From positions 1 through 64,000 of the forward strand of contig NYTH01000033.1 of assembly GCA_002683405.1 (NCBI GenBank): a stretch of 64,000 nt of DNA, in the 5' to 3' direction. A program made the position numbers and the translations under genes. Positions 28,652 through 37,333 of this stretch are shown piece by piece. The notes under the pieces were generated by a model. That model did no database searches, had not been told where the DNA came from, and saw nothing but the letters and a program-made list of their open reading frames with translations. Origin of the DNA: Salinisphaeraceae bacterium (GTDB taxonomy: Bacteria; Pseudomonadota; Gammaproteobacteria; Nevskiales; Salinisphaeraceae). Every line of letters begins with the position of its first letter. The stretch's first letter is position 1.

Positions 28652-29203
28652 TCAGGCGGACCCGGCCTCCACGGCAGCGGCTGCTTCGTCGCTCTCCGCC
28701 TGCTCCACCTCAATGCCGGCCTCACCCAGCATGTGGCGAACAGCCGCCTCGACTTCCTCGTCCGACAGGCTGGGATCGCCGCCCTTGGCGGGCATGGCGT
28801 TGAAGCCGTTGATGGAGTGCTGATACAGCGTTTCCAGGCCCTTTTCGTAACGCGCCTGCCAGGCGCCCGAATCGTCCGCCTTCGGGGCACCGGCAACGCC
28901 GGCGTCGTGACAGCCGGCACACAGGCCACTGTATACCTCGGGGCCGGACTTGGCGGGGCCGCTGTCACCCCCGGCGGTGTCGGCCATGGCGACCTGCTGT
29001 ACGGCGTCCGGATCGGTGACAACCTGAAATACCGGCTGGGTATTGTCCTGAATCCTTTGCGCCCGCTGTTCCTCATAGCTGCCTTCGGCGGGATCGTCGG
29101 TAATGATCGCCGCGATCGCCATGATGACCACCGTAAAAGCCACCAGGGACCCCAGCACCACCAGAAAGGTGCGAACAAAGACTTGGTCGTGATTGGCACT
29201 CAT
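28652..29203 (-). CDS. Membrane-anchored cytochrome c5 family protein
   Basis: A 183-residue monoheme c-type cytochrome. An N-terminal membrane anchor (VFVRTFLVVLGSLVAFTVVI) is followed by a linker, then the heme site CAGCH near residue 95 and the axial methionine probably in GFNAMPAKGG. The acidic C-terminal tail of about 20 residues (EQAESDEAAAA) lies beyond the cytochrome fold. It probably carries electrons on the periplasmic side to a terminal oxidase. Confidence 0.92.
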   Translation of the reverse strand: MSANHDQVFVRTFLVVLGSLVAFTVVIMAIAAIITDDPAEGSYEEQRAQRIQDNTQPVFQVVTDPDAVQQVAMADTAGGDSGPAKSGPEVYSGLCAGCHDAGVAGAPKADDSGAWQARYEKGLETLYQHSINGFNAMPAKGGDPSLSDEEVEAAVRHMLGEAGIEVEQAESDEAAAAVEAGSA

Positions 29204-29384
29204 AGAATCAACTCGAACTGGATAAGGTGATACGCGGGCAGGGTTTTCCCGGCGCAGAGTATACCGTAAAGACCTCCCGCTGCGGTCACTTCCCAGCGGC
29301 GCCGGGGGCCTGGAGGCTGTTATCCTTTTGCATTACAACAAGGTGCCGCAAGGCAGTACCGGCAATACTCAACAGGGAGAAAGC

Positions 29385-30278
29385 ATGTCCGAATTACGTT
29401 TTGACGAGCAGGTCGTGGTGATTACCGGCGCGGGCCAGGGCCTGGGACGCAGCCACGCGTTGCGCCTGGCCGAACGCGGTGCCCGGGTGGTGGTGAATGA
29501 TCCGGGGGGCGCGGTCGATGGCTCCGGCACTTCGGACTCCCCCGCCCAGCAGGTGGTCGACGAGATCAAGGAGGCCGGCGGCGAAGCCGTGGCCAATTTC
29601 GATTCGGTAGCCACGCAGGCCGGCGCCCGGGCGGTGATCGACACGGCCACCTCCACCTACGGCCGTGTGGACGTACTCGTGAATAACGCCGGCATCCTGC
29701 GGGACAAGAGCTTCAAGAAGATGACGCCGGAAGAGTACGAGGCGGTCATCAACGTGCATCTGTACGGCACCGTGTGGTGCTCGATGGCGGCCTGGCCGGT
29801 CATGCAGTCGCAAGGCTACGGCCGCATCATCAACACGGCCTCCGCGGCCGGTTTGTTCGGCAATTTCGGGCAGACCAACTACGGCGCCGCCAAGGCGGGC
29901 ATTGCCGGCTTCTCGCTGACGCTGGCTCAGGAAGGCGCCAAGGCCAATATCCGGACCAACGTTATCGCCCCGTCTGCCCGCACCCGGATGACCGAGGGCC
30001 TGCTCGGCCCGCTCGCCGAAAAGCTCGACCCGAAGTACGTCACCCCGGTCGTCATGTACCTTGCGCACCGGGAATGCGAGGTTAACGGCGAAATCTACAG
30101 CTGCGGCGGTGGTCGTGTGGGCCGGATATTCATCGCGTCCATTCCCGGCTTCTACAGCGACGAACTCACCGCCGAAGACGTGCGCGACAACCTGGCGCAG
30201 ATTCGCGATCCGGCGGATTTCAGGATCCCCACGGCCGCCTTCGAGGAAGTGGGCATGCTGGCGGATATGGCGAAGTAG
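29385..30278 (+). CDS. SDR-family oxidoreductase, multifunctional-enzyme-type
   Basis: A 297-residue short-chain dehydrogenase. The cofactor motif is TGAGQGLGRSHALRLAERG, NNAG is present and the catalytic Tyr/Lys pair lies in TNYGAAKAG. VVVNDPGGAVDGSG is the signature of the 3-hydroxyacyl-CoA dehydrogenase domain of peroxisomal multifunctional enzyme type 2, so a 3-hydroxyacyl-CoA substrate is likely. GGGAG sits about 9 bases before ATG 29385; the frame upstream does not resemble the family. Confidence 0.9.
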   Translation: MSELRFDEQVVVITGAGQGLGRSHALRLAERGARVVVNDPGGAVDGSGTSDSPAQQVVDEIKEAGGEAVANFDSVATQAGARAVIDTATSTYGRVDVLVNNAGILRDKSFKKMTPEEYEAVINVHLYGTVWCSMAAWPVMQSQGYGRIINTASAAGLFGNFGQTNYGAAKAGIAGFSLTLAQEGAKANIRTNVIAPSARTRMTEGLLGPLAEKLDPKYVTPVVMYLAHRECEVNGEIYSCGGGRVGRIFIASIPGFYSDELTAEDVRDNLAQIRDPADFRIPTAAFEEVGMLADMAK

Positions 30279-30313
30279 CGCTGCGTCATCCGGCGCACGC
30301 CAAGTGCAGCGCC

Positions 30314-30357
30314 AAAGCCGTGGCCCCGGGTGACGAGCCGGGGTCACGGCTTTTTTT
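30314..30357 (+). terminator. Rho-independent terminator after the SDR gene
   Basis: A long stem, GCCGTGGCCCCGG pairing with CCGGGGTCACGGC (one mismatch), followed by seven T. Confidence 0.92.
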
Positions 30358-30490
30358 ATGCCTGTTCACTCCGTAGTTTTCACGCCGACCCGCGGTTGAA
30401 TTGAGGCGAATCGGACGTCAGTAATACGGCAGGCGCGATCGGATGATCGTGCGTTTCGAGAAAGGTCTCTAACAGGACAAGGAGCATCGA

Positions 30491-30940
30491 ATGCTGACCG
30501 CAGGAAGCTGGGTTGTTGTCGCGGACGCCGCACAGGCGCGCATCTTCAAGGCACGGAGCGAAGCGGGCGATCTGGAGCATTTCGCCAGCCTCGATCATCC
30601 CGAACAGCGGGCCCATACGGGGGATCTTCGAACCGGCGGCAAGGGCGAGCAGCACGACAGCTCGAACACGTCGGTCCATCAGAGCGACCCGCAGACCACC
30701 ACCATGGAAAAGCATGCGGACATCTTTGCCCGCAAGCTCGCCGACAAACTGAGCAAGGCCCGCCACGAAGAGCAGTTCGAGCGCATGACCCTGGTGGCCG
30801 CGCCGGCGTTTCTAGGCCGGCTGCGCGACAATCTCGATGAGCCGACGCGGGCCTGTATCGAACAGGAGATCGACAAGAACTGGGGTCAGCACAAGGTGGA
30901 GGACATCGAGGACCTGCTGCAGAAAAAGCCTGCCGAATAG
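30491..30940 (+). CDS. Host-attachment-family protein
   Basis: A 149-residue protein of the family named for a protein required for attachment to host cells. Signatures are WVVVADAAQARIFKA at the start, a variable middle and FARKLADKLSKARHEEQFERMTLVAAPAFLGRLR. It has no signal peptide and is probably cytosolic. The fold recalls release-factor eRF1 domain 3 relatives, and the true role is unknown in most bacteria. Single gene, not in an operon. Confidence 0.85.
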   Translation: MLTAGSWVVVADAAQARIFKARSEAGDLEHFASLDHPEQRAHTGDLRTGGKGEQHDSSNTSVHQSDPQTTTMEKHADIFARKLADKLSKARHEEQFERMTLVAAPAFLGRLRDNLDEPTRACIEQEIDKNWGQHKVEDIEDLLQKKPAE

Positions 30941-30955
30941 CGCTGCGGCCCGGGC

Positions 30956-31864
30956 TCAGTCCGCGGGGGTCAGCTCATAACCCTGCCGCGGCAAGTGCAG
31001 GTGCACCGTGCCCACGCGTGCGTGCTCGCGCCGGAGCGTCCAGCTGGCCTCATCCTGCGCGACCAGCCAGCCCGATACCGGATCGCGGGCGTAGTCGGCC
31101 GGCGCGATGCGAACGCGACGCGGCTGTGCCAGGGCGCTATCGCCCAGCGCCCGGGGCTCGGCGTCTCGCGCCACGTCCAGTGCCGTCTCGGCATCGATGA
31201 AGGTATGAGTCCCCGTCCCGAACGCCGTCATCCGGTCGAACCAGGCGCCCACGCGCGGGGCGTCACGCTGCCAGTCCTGCCGCGTCATTTCACGACTGAA
31301 CCACAGGCTGTGAAATGCCGAAAAATCGGCCGCGCAGGGCGTATCGCCGAACAGGAATGCGTTGTCCAGCCTGGCCTCCATGTCGCGCACGTGCGCCGCA
31401 ACTATCTTGCGGGCCTGCCCGGGCGTCATGGTTTTCACGCGGGCCTTGCGCGCGATCGCGGCCCGGTCCATCACGAAACGCAGCGTGTCGAGCACCGACG
31501 TGTGACGCGCCAGGCCCACCAGCAGCCCCGGCCCCGCGCCGATGATGAAGGCCAGGAAGACGTCCAGGTCCGTTCGTGCTGCAAAAGCGCGGGCCTCGGC
31601 CGAACACGCCTGTATGTCCAGCGCCGCATGGCCGGTCGTCCGGGCGATGTGCCGGGCGATGGATTGCGTGTCGCAGAACACGTCTGCGCCAATCTGGGCC
31701 ACCGGAATCTTGCGATAGCCGCCCGCGAGAATGTCCAGTGCCGGCCGCGGCGGCATGGGCCTGACCTCGACCGCCCGCCAGAGCAGACCGGCATACCCCA
31801 GCATGCGGCGGATCTTCTCCGAGAACGGGGAAATATCGTACTGGTAGAGAATCAGGTCATTCAT
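30956..31864 (-). CDS. Glutathione S-transferase-like protein with C-terminal extension
   Basis: A 302-residue protein. The first 75 residues are a thioredoxin-like GST N-domain (YQYDISPFSEKIRRMLGYAGL, with KIPVAQIGADVFCDTQSIARHIA). A helical GST C-domain follows (DMEARLDNAFLFGDTPCAADFSAF). Beyond about residue 230 there are some 70 further residues (RRVRIAPADYARDPVSGWLVAQ) not found in standard GSTs. It converges on the host-attachment gene and precedes no operon partner; the upstream hydrolase is 45 bases away, so the two may be co-transcribed. Confidence 0.82.
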   Translation of the reverse strand: MNDLILYQYDISPFSEKIRRMLGYAGLLWRAVEVRPMPPRPALDILAGGYRKIPVAQIGADVFCDTQSIARHIARTTGHAALDIQACSAEARAFAARTDLDVFLAFIIGAGPGLLVGLARHTSVLDTLRFVMDRAAIARKARVKTMTPGQARKIVAAHVRDMEARLDNAFLFGDTPCAADFSAFHSLWFSREMTRQDWQRDAPRVGAWFDRMTAFGTGTHTFIDAETALDVARDAEPRALGDSALAQPRRVRIAPADYARDPVSGWLVAQDEASWTLRREHARVGTVHLHLPRQGYELTPAD

Positions 31865-31909
31865 TTCGACGTCCTGGCGAGTGAAGCGATGCGGGATTAC
31901 AGCGGTTCA

Positions 31910-32971
31910 TCATGCCAGTTCATGCATGCGTAGAATCGACCGGGCGATCTCCGGGCCCTTGTACTCCTCGATGAAATGGCCGATGTCGGGAAAGCGCTGC
32001 GTATCCCGCTTCATCTGCGGCAGCGCCCGCTGCCACTGCGCGATGACGGACGCCTTGCCGCAGGCATCCCACTGACCGAAATACCCGCAGACGGCAATGT
32101 CGCGTCCATCCGGCCCCCAGCAGCGCGGCAGGCGCGCCTGAATGCCGGCGTAGAATTCATGATTGTCCTGCACCCCGTGGCGCGAGTCGCGGTAGCGGTA
32201 ACCGTGCCCCCAGACCGGCGTCTGCAGCACGTTCCGTTTGGAGCTGCGCGCATTCATGGGGTGACGCAGCATCTGGGAGAAGACGTGCTCGGGCGTCCCG
32301 GGCGCTATGGCGTTCATCGCAAAACGGCGCAGCCAGCGCGCCGTCAGCGCCAGAAAGGACGCCGTACCCTGCGGATGAGCATGACGCACCACCGCGGCCG
32401 CAACCCCGCCCCACAGCCGATCGGGGATCAGCCGCGGGGTCAGATGCCACGGCAGCCAGGGGAAGGGATAGTTGCGGTAGGTAATGCCGTCCGCCGGCAT
32501 CGGGAAAACGGTGCTGTTCAGCACGACCAGGCCGTTCACGCGCTCGGGCATCTCCAGCAAAGCGCCGATTCCGATCGGGCCGCCCCAGTCGTGAACCACC
32601 AGCGTGACGTTCTGCAGATTCAGGTGGCTGACCAGCTGCGCCAGATTCGCCGCGTGGTGCTTGTCCACCATCTCGAAATCCGCCGGATCGGACAATCCGA
32701 ACCCGATATGGTCCGGCGCCACGAGCCGCAGCGGCGCGCGCGACGCCATCAGCGCGTCGCGAATACCCCGGTAGGTGTAGCTGCATTCGGGGTTGCCGTG
32801 CACAAACAGGATCGTGTGCTCGGCCGGCTGACCGTGCCGCGTCTGGAAATCGAAATAAAACAGCTTTTTCCCGGCGTCCAGCCCCGTCGGCAGCTCGAAC
32901 CAGCGCGCCGAACCCGGCGGGCAATAGTCGCCGGGCGGTGACGTGAGCGGAGAGCGGCTCTCAACGTTCAT
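31910..32971 (-). CDS. Haloalkane-dehalogenase-like alpha/beta hydrolase
   Basis: A 353-residue alpha/beta hydrolase. The oxyanion motif HGNPECSYTYRG, the nucleophile aspartate with following tryptophan in VVHDWGGPIG, and the catalytic histidine in PDIGHFIEEYKG match haloalkane dehalogenases. The cap region is longer than usual, and the halide-binding pair cannot be fixed by eye, so a different hydrolase activity is possible. I chose ATG 32971 over an ATG seven codons upstream because a GGGAG lies about 11 bases before it. It probably shares a transcript with the downstream GST. Confidence 0.8.
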   Translation of the reverse strand: MNVESRSPLTSPPGDYCPPGSARWFELPTGLDAGKKLFYFDFQTRHGQPAEHTILFVHGNPECSYTYRGIRDALMASRAPLRLVAPDHIGFGLSDPADFEMVDKHHAANLAQLVSHLNLQNVTLVVHDWGGPIGIGALLEMPERVNGLVVLNSTVFPMPADGITYRNYPFPWLPWHLTPRLIPDRLWGGVAAAVVRHAHPQGTASFLALTARWLRRFAMNAIAPGTPEHVFSQMLRHPMNARSSKRNVLQTPVWGHGYRYRDSRHGVQDNHEFYAGIQARLPRCWGPDGRDIAVCGYFGQWDACGKASVIAQWQRALPQMKRDTQRFPDIGHFIEEYKGPEIARSILRMHELA

Positions 32972-33067
32972 GCGATGTAGTTCTCCCGGCACGCAAAGTC
33001 AGCACGCGCAGCATGACACGCCGCGTACGAGGAGGCCTGGCCGCCCGGGCAATCGCCATTGAGCCGT

Positions 33068-33249
33068 GCATTAAATAGACAAAATTTTTCGGATCAATAA
33101 TGCAGGCCCGAGCAACGCGAGCCCGCGTAGCGGATGGCCTGCCCGCGACCGTAAGGGCGTGAAAGCATTGGCCGGACATACGCCGGCCAATGCGGCACCC
33201 TGAAACGTCGAACAAGGCGCGAAAGGACTTCGCGTATTGAGTGAACTGT
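33068..33249. repeat. 182-bp dispersed repeat, copy 2, next to tRNA-Arg
   Basis: The same length and orientation as the block at 6209-6390, about 90 percent identical by eye. The internal hairpin GCATTGGCCGG/CCGGCCAATGC is perfect here. At the position where copy 1 has T, this copy has C, changing a G-T pair to a G-C pair, so the fold is preserved. It ends 17 bases beyond the 3' end of tRNA-Arg(CCG). No other gene lies in 32972-33266. Confidence 0.85.
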
Positions 33250-33266
33250 TAAATAAGAAGGGGAAT

Positions 33267-33343
33267 TGGCGCGCCTGGCAGGATTCGAACCTGCGACCCC
33301 CGCCTTCGGAGGGCGGTACTCTATCCAGCTGAGCTACAGGCGC
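33267..33343 (-). tRNA. tRNA-Arg(CCG)
   Basis: A 77-base cloverleaf on the minus strand. The acceptor stem is GCGCCTG/CAGGCGC, the D-arm region is TAGCTCAGCTGGATAGAG, the anticodon loop is CTCCGAA with anticodon CCG, the T-arm has GGTTCGAATCC, the discriminator is G and CCA is encoded. A possible -10 box TACAAT lies at 33358-33363, with a poor -35 candidate (TTGGCG) about 19 bases further up. The rest of 33344-33647 holds no gene I can support. Confidence 0.97.
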
Positions 33344-33647
33344 TGGGTAACAATTTAATTGTAGAGCCTTCGCTGGCCGCGACGCCAACCGAAGGCGATA
33401 GACCGGTTCTAAGTTCGGCTTCCATGCCTCACCAAGAACCCCGGCCCTGCGCATCCTGCTGCGGGCGCTCAGGCCTGGGCGAGTAATCCTCGCTGTGGAC
33501 GACCTTCGCCCATCGGCGCTATGGCCATATCGTGATGGCGCGGATTGTAGGGCCTGGCGCAGGCTATGCCAAACGCAGGCGGCTCTTTCGGGTTCCATGG
33601 CGGCGCAACGCAAGTATCATACGCCCGCCATTCAGCGCTCCAGTTCC

Positions 33648-34724
33648 ATGACTACGGATCATCATCGGGGATTCAGAAGCCATGTCCGACGCCTGCGGCG
33701 CGGTCTGCGTACGCATCTAAGCCGCCGCGCGGCGCGTTGGCTGGGCACCCGCACGTCCCGATCGGCGCCGCTGCCCGCCCCCCAACGCATCCTGGTCTGT
33801 CGGCTGAACAAGCGCATCGGCAACGTGCTTTTTCTAACGCCGCTCCTGCAGTCCCTGGCCGCCTCATTTCCTCGCGCACACATTGATGTACTCGTCCGCG
33901 ATCCGGCGCATGCCGTGCTCCTGAGCGGCCTGCCCAACATCGATCAGGTTTACACGCTGCCGCGCAAACCGCTGGCAATATTGAAATTCATATTCGCGCT
34001 GCGGCGTGTTCGCCATGATCTTGCGATCGATCCGATGGTGCATTCGGAAAGCGACCGCTCGGCCGTCCTGCTCAGCGGCGCCCGCCATCGACTGGGGTTT
34101 GCGGCCGAACATCAGTGGCTGAAACTCAGCCATGCCGCCCTGCCGGACGCCACGGTGCGTCATGAGGGCCTGAAACCCCTGGCGCTACTGCATGAGACCA
34201 TCGAAGGTCACAGCTGCGAATTAGTTCGGACGCTGTCGGTCAGGCCGTCTGGGGCCGCACGCGACCGGGCGGCCAATATTCTGGCGCGCGCGGATATTGA
34301 CGCATCACGGAGTCCGACGCTGGCCTTTTTCACCGAGGCGACGGGGAAGAAGCGGCTGCCCGCCGCCTGGTGGCAGGCCTGGGTGGGCGCCGTACGGGAG
34401 GCGCGCCCGGATATACAGCTGGTTCAGGTGATCGCGCCGGGCAACCGGGCCAGTACGCTGCGGCCGGATATTGCCGGGCTGGCGGCGCGGGAACTCGATG
34501 TGCTGGCTGCGGCGCTGGCGCGCATGGACGGGTTTGTTGCGGCCGACAGCGGCCCGATGCACCTGGCAGCGGCCGCGGGCACGCGCGTGCTTGGCGTTTT
34601 CAGCCACACCTCAGCCGCAGTGTATGGCCCCCTCGCGGCGGGCGGACAAGCCATTCATGCGGATGAGGGGCCTGAAGCCGCGGCGCGGGCGGCGATTGCG
34701 ATGATCACGTCGACCGTCGACTAG
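33648..34724 (+). CDS. Family 9 glycosyltransferase (heptosyltransferase-like)
   Basis: A 358-residue GT9 protein. RILVCRLNKRIGNVLFLTPLL opens the first Rossmann domain, and the nucleotide-sugar-binding signature DSGPMHLAAAAGTRVLGVF lies at about residues 300-318. This is the lipopolysaccharide heptosyltransferase layout, although the first 45 residues are an Arg-rich extension (VRRLRRGLRTHLSRR). I start at ATG 33648; upstream in-frame codons overlap the tRNA promoter zone and look non-coding. It is a lone gene without other LPS genes nearby. Confidence 0.85.
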   Translation: MTTDHHRGFRSHVRRLRRGLRTHLSRRAARWLGTRTSRSAPLPAPQRILVCRLNKRIGNVLFLTPLLQSLAASFPRAHIDVLVRDPAHAVLLSGLPNIDQVYTLPRKPLAILKFIFALRRVRHDLAIDPMVHSESDRSAVLLSGARHRLGFAAEHQWLKLSHAALPDATVRHEGLKPLALLHETIEGHSCELVRTLSVRPSGAARDRAANILARADIDASRSPTLAFFTEATGKKRLPAAWWQAWVGAVREARPDIQLVQVIAPGNRASTLRPDIAGLAARELDVLAAALARMDGFVAADSGPMHLAAAAGTRVLGVFSHTSAAVYGPLAAGGQAIHADEGPEAAARAAIAMITSTVD

Positions 34725-34742
34725 GCGGCGAGCCGGCGATCG

Positions 34743-35075
34743 TCAGGCGTATTTGGCCAGTATCCGGCTGATTTCCTCGACGCCGGATTCGACATCGTCG
34801 GTAAGCGGCTGATGACGGCCGATCTCCTGCGTGACCGCGCAGGCCATCATGTCGAAAAAGGCCTTATCCAGCGCCCGCCGCGCGGCCGCCATCTGATGCG
34901 CCACTTTTTCGCAATCCTGCTCTTCCTCGAGCATGCGCTGCAGTCCGCGGACCTGGCCTTCGATCCGGCGCAGCCGCATGATCAGACTGCCGCGTTTTTC
35001 ATCCCAGTCGATCAATGAAGTTCCCATATGTTCCCGGAGACGCTGTATCTTATTGTTCGGGCGGGGTTCTGTCAT
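34743..35075 (-). CDS. CsoR/FrmR-family repressor, candidate sulfur regulator
   Basis: A 110-residue all-helical DUF156 repressor: LRRIEGQVRGLQRMLEEEQDCEKVAHQMAAARRALDK. In this fold the sensing positions are a Cys, a residue 25 positions later and one 29 positions later. Here they are C55, A80 and E84, so the last matches FrmR rather than CsoR (Cys), and an extra C79 is present. The C55/C79 pair could form a disulfide or polysulfide bridge. It is divergent from a YeeE pair with an ATACCC-N4-GGGTAT palindrome between, and is the best candidate regulator of the whole island. Confidence 0.85.
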   Translation of the reverse strand: MTEPRPNNKIQRLREHMGTSLIDWDEKRGSLIMRLRRIEGQVRGLQRMLEEEQDCEKVAHQMAAARRALDKAFFDMMACAVTQEIGRHQPLTDDVESGVEEISRILAKYA

Positions 35076-35115
35076 TTCCTGGCCTGTTTCAGTTGCCGGC
35101 TTGAGAGAAAAGAAT

Positions 35116-35131
35116 ATACCCTATGGGGTAT
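35116..35131. promoter_or_regulatory. Palindromic operator 1, ATACCCTATGGGGTAT
   Basis: A perfect 6-bp inverted repeat (ATACCC/GGGTAT) with a 4-base spacer in the 119-base gap between the divergent csoR-like and yeeE genes. It is one of five such sites in the island and is placed for autoregulation. Confidence 0.8.
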
Positions 35132-35194
35132 GCGTTGCCAGTTCTGCTCTTGCCGTTGGCACACGACCAGTCAATGTTTCCACTGGAGATTCAG

Positions 35195-35626
35195 ATGATC
35201 ACGGCGACCGAGTTCACGCCGATCAGCGGCCTCGCAGGCGGCCTGCTGATTGGCCTATCCGCCACGCTTTTACTCTGGGCCAACGGCCGTATTGCCGGCA
35301 TATCCGGCATTCTCGGCGGCCTGATCACGCCCAGCCGCGGCGATACCGGCTGGCGCCTCGCCTTCATGATCGGCCTGCTCGCGGGCGGAGTGGTGTACTC
35401 GCTGGCGACCGGCGGTATGGATGTCGACATACAGGTGTCCTGGCCGTGGATGCTGGTCGGCGGCTTCATTGTCGGTTTCGGCACCCGGCTGGGATCGGGC
35501 TGCACCTCGGGGCATGGCGTATGCGGCGTGGGACGCATGTCGCAGCGCTCGATCGTCGCCATGTGCACCTTCATGCTGACGGCCGGCCTGACGGTCTTCG
35601 CTGTCCGCCACGTGTTCGGAGGCTGA
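35195..35626 (+). CDS. YeeE/YedE-type sulfur transporter, half 1
   Basis: A 143-residue membrane protein with about four hydrophobic segments and the signature GSGCTSGHGVCGVGRM. In full-length YeeE (thiosulfate importer TsuA) cysteines in such loops pass thiosulfate through the pore; this protein is half the size and needs its partner 2 bases downstream. GGAG lies 8 bases before ATG 35195. Likely to carry thiosulfate or another sulfur species across the inner membrane. Confidence 0.86.
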   Translation: MITATEFTPISGLAGGLLIGLSATLLLWANGRIAGISGILGGLITPSRGDTGWRLAFMIGLLAGGVVYSLATGGMDVDIQVSWPWMLVGGFIVGFGTRLGSGCTSGHGVCGVGRMSQRSIVAMCTFMLTAGLTVFAVRHVFGG

Positions 35627-35628
35627 CC

Positions 35629-36036
35629 ATGAATACCCGTTTTCTGACCTCGCTTGCGGCGGGCGCCATCTTCGGACTCGGCCTGGCCATTTCCGGCATG
35701 ATCAATCCGGCCAAAATCCTCAATTTCCTCGATATTGCCGGCGCCTGGGATCCGACGCTTGCCCTCGTGATGGGCGGCGCACTGGCGGTGACGATTCCGG
35801 CGTTTCGCTGGGTTCTGAAGCGCAGCACGCCCGTTCTGGACGGCCGGTTCCACGTGCCCAGCCGCAAGGACATCGACCTGCGGCTGGTCAGCGGCGCAGC
35901 CTTGTTCGGTATTGGCTGGGGGCTCGCCGGGTATTGCCCCGGACCCGCCATTACGGCGCTGGTAACAGGCCTGCTACCGGTACTCGGCTTCTTCGCCGCC
36001 CTGGTGGCGGGCAACTGGCTGGCCAGCCGCCTCTAG
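35629..36036 (+). CDS. YeeE/YedE-type sulfur transporter, half 2 (DUF6691-like)
   Basis: A 135-residue membrane protein with about four hydrophobic segments. GAIFGLGLAISGMINPAKIL and GIGWGLAGYCPGPAI are the second-half signatures of split YeeE/YedE systems. It starts 2 bases after the stop of the first half, so the two are translated together and probably form one transporter. Confidence 0.86.
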   Translation: MNTRFLTSLAAGAIFGLGLAISGMINPAKILNFLDIAGAWDPTLALVMGGALAVTIPAFRWVLKRSTPVLDGRFHVPSRKDIDLRLVSGAALFGIGWGLAGYCPGPAITALVTGLLPVLGFFAALVAGNWLASRL

Positions 36037-36076
36037 CGCCTGGCGTGCCGCGCCGAAGCGCGGGAAAACCCCGCAA

Positions 36077-37303
36077 TCAGACGCTGTACGGCTTGTGGTC
36101 GGGCTTGTCCCAGTCCCGGCCTTGCAGAATGACGTTCCAGTACATCCAGGGAAAAACCTGCTTTTTCATCCACCACTGGAAGCGGCGGGGCACGCGCGGA
36201 TCCATCGGGAAGCTGGAGACCACTTCGCCGTCATAGCGGAACTCGGCCAGCATGACGGTGTTGCGGCTGACCGTCAGCGGGCAGGCGCCGTAGCCGTCGT
36301 ACTGGCCGGGCGCCGGGCCATGGGTGAGTTCGTGCAGCAGTGACGCCACCACCACCGGAAACTGCTTGCGCACGGCGGCGGCGGTCTTGGCGTTCGGGGT
36401 GCTGGTGCAATCACCCAGGCCGTAGACGTTGGCATGGCGAACGTGCTGCAGCGTGTTGCGGTCCACGTCCAGCCAGCCGGCCTCGTTGGCCAGCGCGCTG
36501 TCGCGGATGAAGTCGGGCGCTGATTGCGGCGGCACCACGTGAAGCATGTCGAAATCCAGCGTCTGCTGGCCGTCTTCCGTGCTGAAGGTAGCCTTGCGGG
36601 CCGGCCCGTCCACAGCCACCAGGTTGTGGCCGAAATGCGTCTGGATGCCGTAGTCCTCGACCACGGCATCCAGCGCCCGCGCGTAGGCCGGCACGCCGAA
36701 CATGGCGGCGCCCTGATTGCAGAAACCTACCTGAACGTCGAGGCCGTGCTGCCGCCAGTAGTCGGCCGACAGGTACATGGCCTTCTGGGCTGCGCCGGCA
36801 CATTTGATGGGCATGGCGGGCTGCGTGAACAGCGCCTTCCCGCCGCGGGTCATGCCGCGCGTGAGCGACCAGGTGTAGGGGGCAAGATCGTAGCGGTAGT
36901 TCGATGTAACGCCGTTGTGTCCGAGCGTTTCCGGCAGCCCTTCGATGCGGTCCCAGTCCAGCTTCAGGCCCGCCGCCACGACCAGAAACCGATACTCCAG
37001 AACCTCTCCGGACGCGAGTGACAGGCGGCTGTTGTCCGCATCGAATCCGGCAGCCGCGTCCTGATACCAGATGACACCCTGCGGCAGCACATCGGCCTCC
37101 GGACGTCGCGTGGATTCCTGATGCATGCAGCCGCCGCCGACGAGGGTCCAGCCGGGCTGATAGTCGTGGGTGCCGGACGGCTCGACTACGGCGATATCCA
37201 GATCCGGCTGCGCACGAAGCAGCGCGCTGGTCACGGCCAGCCCGGCGGCGCCCCCGCCGATGACCACCACCACATGCTTGTAGACCTGCTTGCCGTCAGT
37301 CAT
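36077..37303 (-). CDS. sqr: Sulfide:quinone oxidoreductase, type II-like
   Basis: A 408-residue flavoprotein. The FAD-binding motif VVIGGGAAGLAVTSAL is near the N-terminus. The redox cysteines are C168 in MPIKCAGAAQKAMYL and C299 in GLGDCTSTPNAKTAAAV, the pattern of type II (mitochondrial SQRDL-like) SQR. The C-terminal region (RRFQWWMKKQVFPWMYWN) is aromatic and amphipathic and probably inserts into the membrane. It oxidises sulfide to persulfide and passes electrons to ubiquinone. Divergent from sulP, with a 24-bp palindrome just upstream. Confidence 0.92.
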   Translation of the reverse strand: MTDGKQVYKHVVVVIGGGAAGLAVTSALLRAQPDLDIAVVEPSGTHDYQPGWTLVGGGCMHQESTRRPEADVLPQGVIWYQDAAAGFDADNSRLSLASGEVLEYRFLVVAAGLKLDWDRIEGLPETLGHNGVTSNYRYDLAPYTWSLTRGMTRGGKALFTQPAMPIKCAGAAQKAMYLSADYWRQHGLDVQVGFCNQGAAMFGVPAYARALDAVVEDYGIQTHFGHNLVAVDGPARKATFSTEDGQQTLDFDMLHVVPPQSAPDFIRDSALANEAGWLDVDRNTLQHVRHANVYGLGDCTSTPNAKTAAAVRKQFPVVVASLLHELTHGPAPGQYDGYGACPLTVSRNTVMLAEFRYDGEVVSSFPMDPRVPRRFQWWMKKQVFPWMYWNVILQGRDWDKPDHKPYSV

Positions 37304-37333
37304 CGCTTATCCCACCCCGTCGTCGAAAAATCA

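Noticed and set aside
33068-33343. Genomic-island attachment site at tRNA-Arg
   Set aside because: The repeat does not contain a copy of the tRNA 3' end, and no integrase gene lies nearby.
33071-33613. A 180-codon minus-strand frame
   Set aside because: It runs through tRNA-Arg and the 182-bp repeat and has no family resemblance; not a gene.
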